Below are positions 30,055 through 38,540 of a DNA stretch of 40,174 bases, piece after piece. A program made the translations under genes and the position numbers. The DNA is from Erysipelotrichia bacterium (GTDB lineage: Bacteria; Bacillota_I; Bacilli_A; Erysipelotrichales; Erysipelotrichaceae): assembly GCA_018333955.1 (NCBI GenBank), contig JAGXSD010000017.1, forward strand, positions 1 to 40,174, in the 5' to 3' direction. The first letter of the stretch is position 1. Each line of letters begins with the position of its first letter. Under the pieces are notes generated by a model. That model searched no databases and was not told the origin of the DNA. It saw only the letters and a list, made by a program, of their open reading frames with translations.

Positions 30055-31291
30055 GTGCTTTCATATCATAGAACTTCTCAACTTGACGTAATTTCTCAAC
30101 ATTATCTATGATGGTTTTTTCAAATGGCGATGGCTGTTGAACACTGTAGAATTGCTTATCTTTAATACTTTGAGGTAGATATCCAATATGAATCCACAAA
30201 TCACTACGATCATAATCATATTTTTGTGATTGAGATAAGTTTACTGGAGTGAGTATTAAATACTCGGGTATTTGATGAGATTCATCTTTCATAAGCGATA
30301 ACGCACTATCAATGGCTTGATTCGCAGATTTTGACTTAATACTGCTTGCGCACTCAATCACTGCATTAGCCAAGATAATTCTTGCTTCTGGAAATCCAAT
30401 CCTTACAGCCGCATCACAAGCAAGGACAACTCTTGCGACCAGTGGAGGATTAGCTAATCCAACGTCCTCATAAGCCGTTACGATAAGTCTGCGTGTAATT
30501 GACTCTAAATCATTGAGCAATATGAGTCTACCCAAATAATAGATTGCTGCATCCACATCAGAACCACGAATGGATTTTTGGAACGCACTCAGTAAGTCAT
30601 AATGCCCATCATCATCTTTAAATCCTACTTGCATTGCATCCACGAGCACTTGATCAACAGTATTGACTTGAATATGATGTGTGATGTAAGAACAAAGTTC
30701 CAATGTGTTCAAAGCCAACCTAACATCAAAACTTGTGCGCTTTGCAATTAGACTATAGGCTTCTTCATCGACCCTAACATCTTTTAAACCAAGTGGATGA
30801 GTGATTGCTCTTTTTAACATCACCACAATATCATCATGTTCAATAGGTTTAAATGGAATAAGATGACATCGAGAACGAATGGCAGGATTAATTGTGAATA
30901 ATGGATTGGCTGTGGTGCATCCAATAAGCGTAATAATTCCATTTTCTAAGTAAGGCAATAAGTGATCTTGTTTGTCTTTATTCATACGATGAACTTCATC
31001 CATAATTAGAACAAATCCAACACTTTGTTTAGCCTTATCAATAATGTCATCAAGTTGTTTCTTATTATTGATTGCCGCATTAAAAACATCGTAAGGACGA
31101 AGTAATTCATTTACTATAGCTAAAGCAGCAGTGGTTTTACCTACTCCACTTGGGCCATAAAAAATTAGTGATGGTAAACGATTATCTTGAATAAGTTTTC
31201 TTAACAAACCTTGTTCTGAAAACAAGTGAGATTGACCAACACACTCATTTATCGATTGAGGTCTTAAACGATGGGCTAATGGTTCATTCAT
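30035..31291 (-). CDS. rarA: replication-associated recombination protein A (MgsA/RarA AAA+ ATPase)
   Basis: The 418-residue AAA+ ATPase of the clamp-loader superfamily acts at stalled forks. Walker A GPSGVGKT is at 46-53, Walker B LIMDEVHR near 90-97, sensor 1 GCTTANP, and the C-terminal tetramerisation region includes DVDAAIYYLGRL and DVGLANP, the family hallmarks. ATG 31291 has GAGGAG 6 nt upstream; a longer TTG-started frame is not needed. It lies divergent to dtd. Confidence 0.93.
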   Translation of the reverse strand: MNEPLAHRLRPQSINECVGQSHLFSEQGLLRKLIQDNRLPSLIFYGPSGVGKTTAALAIVNELLRPYDVFNAAINNKKQLDDIIDKAKQSVGFVLIMDEVHRMNKDKQDHLLPYLENGIITLIGCTTANPLFTINPAIRSRCHLIPFKPIEHDDIVVMLKRAITHPLGLKDVRVDEEAYSLIAKRTSFDVRLALNTLELCSYITHHIQVNTVDQVLVDAMQVGFKDDDGHYDLLSAFQKSIRGSDVDAAIYYLGRLILLNDLESITRRLIVTAYEDVGLANPPLVARVVLACDAAVRIGFPEARIILANAVIECASSIKSKSANQAIDSALSLMKDESHQIPEYLILTPVNLSQSQKYDYDRSDLWIHIGYLPQSIKDKQFYSVQQPSPFEKTIIDNVEKLRQVEKFYDMKALKKKHP

Positions 31292-31328
31292 AGGGTACTC
31301 CTCTTCTATTTTAACAAACTCCAAAGCA

Positions 31329-31337
31329 TGATAGAAT
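31329..31337 (+). promoter_or_regulatory. extended -10 promoter for dtd
   Basis: TGATAGAAT (TG at 31329-31330, TAGAAT at 31332-31337) lies 18 bp upstream of the dtd start. The -35 region is AT-rich without a clear match. Confidence 0.45.
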
Positions 31338-31355
31338 AAAACTGAGGAATAAGAT

Positions 31356-31811
31356 ATGAAAATCGTTGTACAAAGAGTCTTAGAAGCCAGTGTTAAAGTC
31401 GATCAAGTAGAAATATCTAAAATTGGAATAGGATATTGTCTCTTTGTAGGGTTATGTCTACATGATAATGAAACTATCGTTCAAACCATGGCTAAGAAAG
31501 TATCGAAACTAAGGATATTTGAAGATGAAGAAGGGAAAATGAATCTTGATATTCATGCTTCGACCAAAGACATTCTCAGCATCTCGCAGTTTACACTCTG
31601 TGCAGATACCCGTAAAGGAAATCGACCAAGTTTCACCAATGCTCTGAAAGCTGAAGAAGCCAAAATATTATTTGAAAAGTTTAATCAAGCTCTTGAACAT
31701 GAAGGATTAAATGTTCAAACAGGCATATTTCAAGCAGATATGAAAGTTCATTTAGTCAATGATGGACCACTCACCATCATATTGGAGGACAACCATGACA
31801 CTTATTCTTAA
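31356..31811 (+). CDS. dtd: D-aminoacyl-tRNA deacylase
   Basis: The 151-residue enzyme removes D-amino acids (and glycine from tRNA-Ala) from mischarged tRNA. It contains the active-site SQFTL near residue 77 and NDGPLT near 134 (usual NxGPxT), plus RKGNRPSF. The start MKIVVQRV is canonical. folD begins inside its 3' end (17-bp overlap). It heads the dtd-folD-DUF951-ychF operon. Confidence 0.95.
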   Translation: MKIVVQRVLEASVKVDQVEISKIGIGYCLFVGLCLHDNETIVQTMAKKVSKLRIFEDEEGKMNLDIHASTKDILSISQFTLCADTRKGNRPSFTNALKAEEAKILFEKFNQALEHEGLNVQTGIFQADMKVHLVNDGPLTIILEDNHDTYS

Positions 31812-32628
31812 TGGCGTAGCAGCTTCAACCGCAATCAAAGAACAACTCAAACAAGCCCTTTCACAAAGCAGAGAAAAACCACACTTAGTTGTGGTGCTAG
31901 TAGGCCAAGACCCAGCTAGTGAAGTCTATGTTAAGAATAAACAAAAGGCATGTCATGAAGTGGGCTTTATGTCGAGTGTAAAGCGATATGAATCATCAAT
32001 TACTCAAGATCAACTATTCAATGAACTCGATAAACTTAATCAAGACAACGATGTTCATGGAATCATTGTTCAATTACCACTACCATCCCATATCAATGCG
32101 AATGCCATCATTGATCATATTTCACCTCATAAAGATGTGGATGGATTCCATCCAATTAATGTAGGGAATCTTCATCGAGGCCAAAATAGTTTTGTGAGTG
32201 CCACACCACTCGGGATATTAAGATTACTAGAATTTTATAGTATTGATGTTGTATCCAAACATGTTGTAGTGGTGGGTAGATCAAATATAGTGGGTAAACC
32301 CATCGCTGCATTACTACTCAATGCGAATGCGACAGTTACCATAACCCACAGTAAGACCAAAAATTTAATGCATCACACTCAACAAGCTGATATATTAATA
32401 GTTGCGGCCGGAATAAAACACATGATTAATAAAGATTATGTGAAGAAAGGTGTTGTAATAGTGGATGTCGGAATCCATCGTAATGATGATGGAACTCTTA
32501 GTGGTGATGTACATCCAAGCGCTTACGAGCTCGCATCTGCGTATTCACCAGTTCCCAAAGGAGTGGGTCCAATGACTATAGCGGGCTTACTATTGAATAC
32601 GTATCAAGCGTTTCAAGAAAGAGGTTAA
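31795..32628 (+). CDS. folD: bifunctional methylene-THF dehydrogenase/methenyl-THF cyclohydrolase
   Basis: The 277-residue enzyme interconverts methylene-, methenyl- and 10-formyl-THF with NADP. Tyr45 and Lys49 in EVYVKNKQKAC are the catalytic pair, KDVDGFHP the second signature, and VVVVGRSNIVGKP the nucleotide-binding loop; the end is GVGPMTIAGLL. The usual PCTPxG motif reads SATPLG here. ATG 31795 is chosen for the GGAGG 6 nt upstream; an in-frame ATG 36 nt earlier would add a non-family tail. Together with fhs it gives two routes to 10-formyl-THF. Confidence 0.95.
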   Translation: MTLILNGVAASTAIKEQLKQALSQSREKPHLVVVLVGQDPASEVYVKNKQKACHEVGFMSSVKRYESSITQDQLFNELDKLNQDNDVHGIIVQLPLPSHINANAIIDHISPHKDVDGFHPINVGNLHRGQNSFVSATPLGILRLLEFYSIDVVSKHVVVVGRSNIVGKPIAALLLNANATVTITHSKTKNLMHHTQQADILIVAAGIKHMINKDYVKKGVVIVDVGIHRNDDGTLSGDVHPSAYELASAYSPVPKGVGPMTIAGLLLNTYQAFQERG

Positions 32629-32631
32629 GAA

Positions 32632-32829
32632 ATGAGTTATCAACTCCATGATATCGTTCAATTAAAGAAAGATCATCCCTGCAAAAAATCATCTTTTTGG
32701 GAAATTACTCGCATGGGCGTCGATATTAAGTTAAAATGTCTAGGGTGTGGTTCAAGTGTGATGCTTGAGCGCATTGAATTTGAGAAACGACTCAAAAAGA
32801 TTATTAAGAAATCAGAAACAACTCAGTAA
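32632..32829 (+). CDS. DUF951 family small protein
   Basis: The 65-residue protein has the conserved YQLHDIVQLKKDHPC start, a WEITRMGVDIKLKCLGC centre with three Cys in all (HPC and CLGC), and a basic tail. It belongs to the DUF951 family, widespread in Bacillota next to ychF and of unknown function; the Cys pattern suggests metal or RNA binding. It sits 3 nt after folD and 12 nt before ychF. Confidence 0.88.
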   Translation: MSYQLHDIVQLKKDHPCKKSSFWEITRMGVDIKLKCLGCGSSVMLERIEFEKRLKKIIKKSETTQ

Positions 32830-32841
32830 GGAAATGAAGTT

Positions 32842-33942
32842 ATGTCACTCACAGCAGGTATTGTTGGACTTCCAAATGTAGGGAAGTCTACCCTTTTTAA
32901 CGCCATTACGCGCTCACAAGTTGAAGCAGCGAACTATCCATTCGCAACCATAGATAAAAACGTAGGAGTTGTGGAAGTCCCTGATCCACGTCTATATGAA
33001 CTTGCGGCTTTATTTAATCCAAAGAAAACTATTCCTACCACCTTTGAATTCACTGATATTGCAGGCCTTGTCAAGGGAGCAGCTTCAGGTGAAGGTTTAG
33101 GCAATAAGTTTTTATCTCATATCCGCGAAGTTGATGCGATTGTGCATGTGGTAAGATGCTTTAAAAATGATGATGTCATTCATGTTGAGGGAACCGTAGA
33201 TCCAATCCGAGATATTGAAATCATTGATGTTGAGTTAGCACTTGCGGATTTGTCGAGTGTGCAAAATCGCATCGATAAAGTTACACGTAAAGCAAAGTCA
33301 AATGATAAACTTGCGATAGCTGAACTTGAGGTATTACAAAAATGTATACAACCGCTTAATGAAGGAAAACGAATCTATGGATTAGATTTTAGTGATGAAG
33401 AAAAAACCATTTTAAAAGGATTTCATCTTCTTACGAATAAACCTGTAATCTATGTTGCGAACCTTTCTGAACAAGAAATCTCACATCCAGAGCAAAATCC
33501 ACATTATTTATCTGTGGTAGACTATGCGAAAACACATCACGCATTAGTGATTCCTATCTCTGCAAAAATTGAGGAAGAAATCTCTTTATTAGAAGAAGAT
33601 GAAAAATCCATGTTTTTAGAAGAATTAGGAATCCAACAATCTGGTTTAGATCAAATCATCGTGGCATCCTATGATATTCTACATTTAAAAACCTATTTTA
33701 CTGCAGGACCACAAGAAGTAAGAGCATGGACCTTCACTTCAGGCATGAAAGCTCCTGAATGTGCAGGGATTATCCACAGTGACTTTGAAAAAGGATTCAT
33801 CCGAGCTGAAGCCTATCATATACAAGATATACTTACTTATAAAACGGAAGCAGCACTTAAAGATGCAGGAAAACTACGTGTTGAAGGAAAAGCCTATGAA
33901 GTTAAAGATGGCGATGTTTTGCACTTTAGATTTAATGTGTAG
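32842..33942 (+). CDS. ychF: ribosome-associated ATPase YchF/OLA1 family
   Basis: The 366-residue Obg-family P-loop protein has GLPNVGKS at 9-16 and switch region DIAGLVKGAASGEGLGNKFL. NLSE replaces the NKxD guanine motif, which explains the ATP preference of this family. It carries a coiled-coil insertion and a C-terminal TGS domain (SGMKAPECAGIIHSDFEKGFIRAE). It binds ribosomes and influences oxidative stress responses in other bacteria. It is the last gene of the operon; darA has its own promoter. Confidence 0.95.
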   Translation: MSLTAGIVGLPNVGKSTLFNAITRSQVEAANYPFATIDKNVGVVEVPDPRLYELAALFNPKKTIPTTFEFTDIAGLVKGAASGEGLGNKFLSHIREVDAIVHVVRCFKNDDVIHVEGTVDPIRDIEIIDVELALADLSSVQNRIDKVTRKAKSNDKLAIAELEVLQKCIQPLNEGKRIYGLDFSDEEKTILKGFHLLTNKPVIYVANLSEQEISHPEQNPHYLSVVDYAKTHHALVIPISAKIEEEISLLEEDEKSMFLEELGIQQSGLDQIIVASYDILHLKTYFTAGPQEVRAWTFTSGMKAPECAGIIHSDFEKGFIRAEAYHIQDILTYKTEAALKDAGKLRVEGKAYEVKDGDVLHFRFNV

Positions 33943-33971
33943 TCGATAATGTTTTAAATATAAGGTATAAT
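33943..33971 (+). promoter_or_regulatory. promoter for darA
   Basis: TCGATA (33943-33948), a 17-bp spacer and TATAAT (33966-33971). It begins immediately after the ychF stop codon, with a transcription start about 18 nt before the ATG. Confidence 0.6.
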
Positions 33972-33995
33972 AACATTAATAGAGGAGGTGTTTTT

Positions 33996-34319
33996 ATGAA
34001 ACTAGTACTTGCGATTGTATCCAATGATGACGCATCCAATGTGTCTGCTGCCCTAACCAAAGATAATTTTTCGGTAACACGTCTTGCTACAACAGGTGGA
34101 TTCTTAAGAGCTGGCAACACCACTCTCATTGTTGGGTGTGAAGATGATCTAGTTGAAAGAGTGATTGATCTCATTGGACAAGAATCTAAACGAAGAACAG
34201 AAATTGTTCCTTCTACCGCATCTTATGATATTGGACGATATGCTTCATTCCCGGTTGAAGTTCAAGTGGGTGGAGCGACAATATTTGTCCTTGATGTTTC
34301 ACAATTTATTAAGATTTAA
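33996..34319 (+). CDS. darA: cyclic-di-AMP receptor, DarA/PstA (PII-like)
   Basis: The 107-residue PII-like trimeric protein binds c-di-AMP. The start MKLVLAIVSNDDASNVSAAL and the loop TTGGFLRAGNTTL match the YaaQ/DarA family, and the long loop near residues 68-90 with VEVQVGGATIFVLDV completes the fold. Usually it lies next to tmk and holB in Bacilli; here it is alone. GAGGAGG gives a strong ribosome site. It implies c-di-AMP signalling, alongside the c-di-GMP riboswitch further on. Confidence 0.92.
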   Translation: MKLVLAIVSNDDASNVSAALTKDNFSVTRLATTGGFLRAGNTTLIVGCEDDLVERVIDLIGQESKRRTEIVPSTASYDIGRYASFPVEVQVGGATIFVLDVSQFIKI

Positions 34320-34321
34320 TG

Positions 34322-34348
34322 AAGAAACTGCAAGTCAGTTTCTTTTTT
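34322..34348 (+). terminator. intrinsic terminator after darA
   Basis: AAGAAACTG (34322-34330) pairs with CAGTTTCTT (34336-34344), loop CAAGT, followed by TTTT. It is a clean terminator just after the darA stop. Confidence 0.85.
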
Positions 34349-34369
34349 AATGTTTTTATAGTCATATTT

Positions 34370-34398
34370 TTGATTATTTAGATAGTTATTTGTATAAT
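34370..34398 (+). promoter_or_regulatory. promoter for the BTAD regulator
   Basis: TTGATT (34370-34375), a 17-bp spacer and TATAAT (34393-34398), 28 bp upstream of the ATG. It starts a new transcription unit at the edge of the surface module. Confidence 0.65.
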
Positions 34399-34426
34399 AG
34401 AATTAGAAATCATTAAGGGTCAACCT

Positions 34427-35626
34427 ATGGGAAACAAAATCAAGATCGGTATCTCGACTTTTGGAGAACTTACAGTCATTAGTGGATGTGAGGTATTTCG
34501 TATTGATGGATATCTAACAAAAAACGTTAGATATTTACTTGAAATCCTTATTTACTATCGAATGACACCACTTTCAAAAAATCAAATCATAGATTTGTTA
34601 TGGTCAGGAAGTCATAATCCTGAAAGTGCATTAAAATTTACTGTTCATCGATTAAGGCAAGCCCTCAAAGATATTCCAATCTTTGAGGAGACTCCATTAG
34701 TCATTACCACAAAACATGGATATGACTTAAACCCAGAATTTGATTATGATATTGACTTTGAAGAAGTTGATAATTTGTGGAAGATGATTCAGAATCCAAA
34801 TCGTGACGAGAAGGATAAGAAAAAACTACTATTAAGTTTAATTACAAAAATAAACAAACCTTTCTTAGCTTCAAGTAGTGCTTTATTATGGACCATTCCT
34901 ATCAGAGAGTATTATTCAAACATTTTTAATCAATCATTAATGATGCTCCTAGAAATGTCTGAGAAAGCACGTAAATATCAGGACCTCATTCAATATGCAC
35001 ATCGTGGCATTACATTTAATCGCTTAAATGAGGATTTCCACTATTACTACATTTTAGGACTAATATATGATCGTCAAATTAGACAAGCTATTGAAGCCTA
35101 TGAGAAAACTAGAGAATTGTTCCTTACCGAATTAAAGAGTGATTTGTCTGAAAAAACTAAAGATCTCTTTAAGTTATTACTTTCTAAAGATGAAATAAAC
35201 TTTGTAAAGATGGGTGATCTAATCATGAACCTTAATGAAAATTCTCCTCACGATGGCGCATTCTATTGTGAGTATGAAGTGTTCAAGCGGATGTATCAGA
35301 ACCAAATGAGAACACAGTCTCGAAATCAAGAACTTGCCTGCTTAGTTATCTTAGAACTTCGTAATACTCAACAAACAGAGTTTGATATGAGTAAAGCTAT
35401 GGAAAAGCTTAAAAAGGCCATCGATCATGGATTAAGACGCTCGGATGTGTATTCTAGAATCAACTCCTTGCAGTTTGTGTTACTACTCCCATGTAAGAGC
35501 AAAGATAATGGATATACCATTGTAGAGCGTATTCAAAGGATTTTTTATAAGAATTTAAGTCGGGATCAAGTCAAATTATATAGTTATATGAATGTTGTTG
35601 AAAACATGGAATCACAATTACAATAA
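34427..35626 (+). CDS. winged-helix transcriptional regulator with BTAD/TPR domain (SARP-like)
   Basis: The 399-residue protein has an OmpR/PhoB-type winged helix in residues about 8-105 (FGELTVISG, then LLEILIYYRMTPLSKNQIID, SALKFTVHRLRQALK, and ITTKHGYDLNP as wing). A bacterial transcriptional activation domain of TPR-like helices follows to about 270 (YAHRGITFNRLNEDFHYYYILGLIYDRQ, IEAYEKTREL). The C-terminal 130 residues are not recognised. Such regulators activate nearby genes, often cell-surface or metabolite clusters. It is the first gene of the surface module, and an inverted repeat follows it. The target is inferred from position only. Confidence 0.82.
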   Translation: MGNKIKIGISTFGELTVISGCEVFRIDGYLTKNVRYLLEILIYYRMTPLSKNQIIDLLWSGSHNPESALKFTVHRLRQALKDIPIFEETPLVITTKHGYDLNPEFDYDIDFEEVDNLWKMIQNPNRDEKDKKKLLLSLITKINKPFLASSSALLWTIPIREYYSNIFNQSLMMLLEMSEKARKYQDLIQYAHRGITFNRLNEDFHYYYILGLIYDRQIRQAIEAYEKTRELFLTELKSDLSEKTKDLFKLLLSKDEINFVKMGDLIMNLNENSPHDGAFYCEYEVFKRMYQNQMRTQSRNQELACLVILELRNTQQTEFDMSKAMEKLKKAIDHGLRRSDVYSRINSLQFVLLLPCKSKDNGYTIVERIQRIFYKNLSRDQVKLYSYMNVVENMESQLQ

Positions 35627-35669
35627 TTTCTGTTTGACCATCAAAATATAACCGAAATCTAACCTTGAG

Positions 35670-35688
35670 TGTAGATAATATGTCTACA
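35670..35688. promoter_or_regulatory. inverted repeat TGTAGA-N7-TCTACA upstream of the riboswitch
   Basis: The perfect 6-bp arms (35670-35675 and 35683-35688) have 19-bp total length, a size seen for dimeric regulator sites. It lies between the regulator gene and the aptamer, where the promoter of the surface gene should be; no convincing -35/-10 pair could be set. Confidence 0.35.
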
Positions 35689-35734
35689 ACAAAGATGATA
35701 ATTTGAAATGATGGGGGAGTATCATCGCAATCAC

Positions 35735-35816
35735 ATACGAATCTGGGCAAACTAATCGAAAGGTTAGGGCGCAAAGTCAGACGTCTAACGTGGAAACACT
35801 ATGATGGGTCAACTGC
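35735..35816 (+). promoter_or_regulatory. class I cyclic-di-GMP riboswitch aptamer (GEMM-I)
   Basis: The core matches GEMM-I: GGGCAAAC (35745-35752), a helix CTAA/TTAG closed by the tetraloop C-GAAA-G (35757-35762), GCGCAAAGTC (35769-35778), GTCTAA (35783-35788), a small GTG-GAAA-CAC hairpin (35790-35799) and TATGAT (35800-35805). The 3' strand of the outer helix is not clear to me and may be divergent. It lies in the leader of the InlB-repeat protein. A terminator 5' arm (35807-35820) overlaps its 3' end, so ligand binding should block termination, an ON switch by inference. Confidence 0.82.
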
Positions 35817-35845
35817 ATAAGTCAAATTATGTGGTTGACCTTTTT
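35807..35845 (+). terminator. riboswitch expression-platform terminator
   Basis: A 14-bp stem pairs 35807-35820 with 35827-35840 (GGTCAAC with GTTGACC, then wobble and AT pairs), loop GTCAAA, followed by TTTTT (35841-35845). It ends 20 bp before the start codon of the surface protein, so read-through must be regulated. Confidence 0.88.
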
Positions 35846-35864
35846 CCTTAAAGGAGGGAAGCAT

Positions 35865-38525
35865 ATGAAAAGAATATCCCACAAACTACTATCCTTGGTT
35901 ATGTCGTTCATGCTTGTTATCACGGCATCATTTATGCCGGGGTTATTTAATCTAAGCATTGCGAACGCAGCAGGGAACTATGAGGCAGATTCAGGAGTTT
36001 ATGAACTTCTAGGAACCTCAAACAACGACCACACAAATGCCTATTACTTGTGGCAAAAGGGAAATACAATATTTGTCGCGGTAACAGTCAATGTTAACCA
36101 AAACCAATTGAATGATGTTCAAATGAATGGAGTCAGTGCAAACACGATTGACTACCTAGGAAAGAGCGTCCTACTCAAAGTTTACCAAACTGGTGACAAT
36201 AGTGGAGTTCCTATCTTAGATGTTGCACCTCCACAAAAGACAGCAAACAATCCAAATAGCTGGGTAGTTGCTTCATTCACAATGACTAATATTCCAAGCA
36301 GTTTCCTTCTTTCTGTGCTTACTCCAGGTGGTCATGCGATCACTAACGTAAGTTATACCGTTAAAGGCGCATTGGATGTTTGGAATGAATATCCACCAAC
36401 TTCTCCTGAACTTGATGGGGATCAATCCTTTGGTAGTAACAACCTTGGTGGTATCGCACCTGGTACTTACACCTTCAATCCTTCACCTACACTAGGTTTT
36501 GAGTATGAAAGTGTACGATTAGAGATTGATGGAGTCGTCGTTGGTACAGCAGTTGCTGGAGTACCATTCTCTTATCCATTTGCGGATGGGGTATTAAGTG
36601 TTAGTGCCTTAGGGGTCATTACTCTTCAACTCAATCAAGCTTCTTCAAAAGAATATGACTTCTTCTATGTTTATGCTTTATCTGATTATCTATTAACTAT
36701 TGTCTATGAATTTGAAGATGGCTCAACAGCTGCTTCAGATTACACGGCAACATTAAACTATCAAGATCCATATAGTGTGGTTTCTCCTACGATTACTGGA
36801 TACACTCCTGATATCACTACGGTTTCAGGAACCATGCCGGCATCAAATCGTACAGTTACCGTCACTTATACAGCGATTGACTATTCATTCACCTTCGTTC
36901 CAAACTGGGGTAGTGAAGTCAATGTAATCCGCTCATTTAATGTCGGTGGCAGTGTAACTCCTCCAACCTTTACACGTGATGGGTATACTTTCACAGGTTG
37001 GACAACAGATCAAGCTGGAATGAATTTATATGTTGCTGGATTTACAAACTTAAGTGCAGAAGATAAAACGGTCTATGCACAATGGGCAGCCATTGATTAT
37101 ACATTCACCTTCGTTCCAAACTGGGGCAGTGAAACTAATGTAGATCGTACCTTCAACATTGGTGGTAGCGTCACTCCTCCAACCTTCACTCGTACAGGAT
37201 TTACCTTTACTGGTTGGTCATTAGATGCAGAGGGAACTCAACCTTACACTCAATTTACAAATCTACCTTCAGGAAACAAAACTGTTTATGCACAGTGGTC
37301 ACAAAATGACTATACATTCACTTTTGATCCAAACTGGGGCAGTGAAATTAATGTCGTTCAAACTTTCAACTTTGGTGGCAGTGTCGCAGGTACAACATTT
37401 GTTCGTACTGGTTACACATTCGCGGGTTGGACACTTGATGAAGAAGGTCTAGTGGCATACACTGGTGGATTAACTAATCTACCAGCTGAAAACATTTATG
37501 TCTATGCACAATGGACCGCTATTGATTACACATTCACATTTGATCCTAACTTCGGTGATGGAGCGAATGTCGTACAAACCTTCAACGTTGGTGGCAGTGT
37601 CGCAGGTACAAGTTTCACTCGTACTGGTTACACATTCACTGGTTGGACACTTGATGAAGAAGGTCTAGTGGCTTACACTGGTGGCTTAACTAATCTGCCA
37701 GCTGAAAACATTTATGTCTATGCACAATGGACTGCGATTGATTACACATTCACATTTGATCCTAACTTCGGTGATGGAGCGAATGTCGTACAAACATTCA
37801 ACGTTGGTGGCAGTGTCGCAGGTACAAGTTTCACTCGTATAGGTTACATTTTCCAAGGATGGACAACAGATGAAGAAGGATTAGAACCTTATGTATTAGG
37901 TTTAACCAATCTTCCTGCTACAAACATCTATGTCTATGCACAATGGACTGCGATTGATTACACATTCACATTTGATCCTAACTGGGGTAGTGAAGTCAAT
38001 GTCGTTCAAACCTTCAATATTGGTGGAAGTGTCGCAGGAACTGTATTTGTTCGCGATGGATACACTTTTGATGGTTGGACACTTGATGAAGCCGGTTTAA
38101 TTGAATACACTGGTGGTTTAACCAATCTACCTGGTGAAAATATTTATGTTTATGCACAATGGGCAGAAGTATTAGGTGAAGAAGACGAAACATTCGTATT
38201 GAGATATATTACAAATATGGATGGATTATCATATGTTGATGTAGTCTTCAAAGCTGGTGATAGCATTACTCCTCCAGTTCCATCTGTAGAAGGATACAAC
38301 TTCTTAGGTTGGTTCACTGATGAAGAGTTTGAAGAATTATTCGCTGACTTTGGAAATATGCCAGCACGTGATGTTACAGTATTTGCGGATTGGGGAGAAG
38401 TATTAGGAGATGATGATGAAATTCCTCAAACTAGTGATTCAGGATTAAGATCATTAGCATTCTTCTTATTCATCCTTGGTTTATTATCAATTACTGTAGT
38501 TAAAAAAGAAGAAGAATTAGAATAA
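35865..38525 (+). CDS. surface protein with InlB B-type repeats and a sorting-signal-like end
   Basis: The 886-residue secreted protein has a signal peptide (residues 1-35, SIANA before the cut). An N-terminal domain of about 200 residues is unrecognised, and a MucBP-like segment follows (about 280-336, TVSGTMPASNRTVTVTYTA). Seven InlB B-repeats (Listeria-Bacteroides repeat, about 72 residues each) span about 338-845, with YTFTGWT and VYAQW marks. The C-terminus has IPQTSD at 853-858, then a hydrophobic segment and KK followed by acidic residues: like an NPQTx/LPxTG sortase motif but with Ser where Gly is usual. ATG 35865 has AGGAGG 7 nt upstream; an earlier in-frame ATG lies inside the terminator stem. 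It is likely an adhesin or biofilm protein controlled by c-di-GMP. Confidence 0.87.
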   Translation: MKRISHKLLSLVMSFMLVITASFMPGLFNLSIANAAGNYEADSGVYELLGTSNNDHTNAYYLWQKGNTIFVAVTVNVNQNQLNDVQMNGVSANTIDYLGKSVLLKVYQTGDNSGVPILDVAPPQKTANNPNSWVVASFTMTNIPSSFLLSVLTPGGHAITNVSYTVKGALDVWNEYPPTSPELDGDQSFGSNNLGGIAPGTYTFNPSPTLGFEYESVRLEIDGVVVGTAVAGVPFSYPFADGVLSVSALGVITLQLNQASSKEYDFFYVYALSDYLLTIVYEFEDGSTAASDYTATLNYQDPYSVVSPTITGYTPDITTVSGTMPASNRTVTVTYTAIDYSFTFVPNWGSEVNVIRSFNVGGSVTPPTFTRDGYTFTGWTTDQAGMNLYVAGFTNLSAEDKTVYAQWAAIDYTFTFVPNWGSETNVDRTFNIGGSVTPPTFTRTGFTFTGWSLDAEGTQPYTQFTNLPSGNKTVYAQWSQNDYTFTFDPNWGSEINVVQTFNFGGSVAGTTFVRTGYTFAGWTLDEEGLVAYTGGLTNLPAENIYVYAQWTAIDYTFTFDPNFGDGANVVQTFNVGGSVAGTSFTRTGYTFTGWTLDEEGLVAYTGGLTNLPAENIYVYAQWTAIDYTFTFDPNFGDGANVVQTFNVGGSVAGTSFTRIGYIFQGWTTDEEGLEPYVLGLTNLPATNIYVYAQWTAIDYTFTFDPNWGSEVNVVQTFNIGGSVAGTVFVRDGYTFDGWTLDEAGLIEYTGGLTNLPGENIYVYAQWAEVLGEEDETFVLRYITNMDGLSYVDVVFKAGDSITPPVPSVEGYNFLGWFTDEEFEELFADFGNMPARDVTVFADWGEVLGDDDEIPQTSDSGLRSLAFFLFILGLLSITVVKKEEELE
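36876..38168 (+). repeat. six tandem InlB-type repeats of about 216 bp
   Basis: The units start at 36876, 37092, 37305, 37521, 37737 and 37953; one is 213 bp and the others 216 bp. A seventh, diverged unit runs from about 38187 to 38396. Units 4 and 5 share their first 100 bp with a single difference, and the second halves of units 3 and 4 are almost identical. Confidence 0.9.
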
Positions 38526-38540
38526 TAAGACTCCTTAACT

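Noticed and set aside
36876-38168. Regular repeats considered as CRISPR or satellite
   Set aside because: Repeats are about 216 bp, in frame, and encode InlB B-repeats; there are no short repeats with unique spacers.
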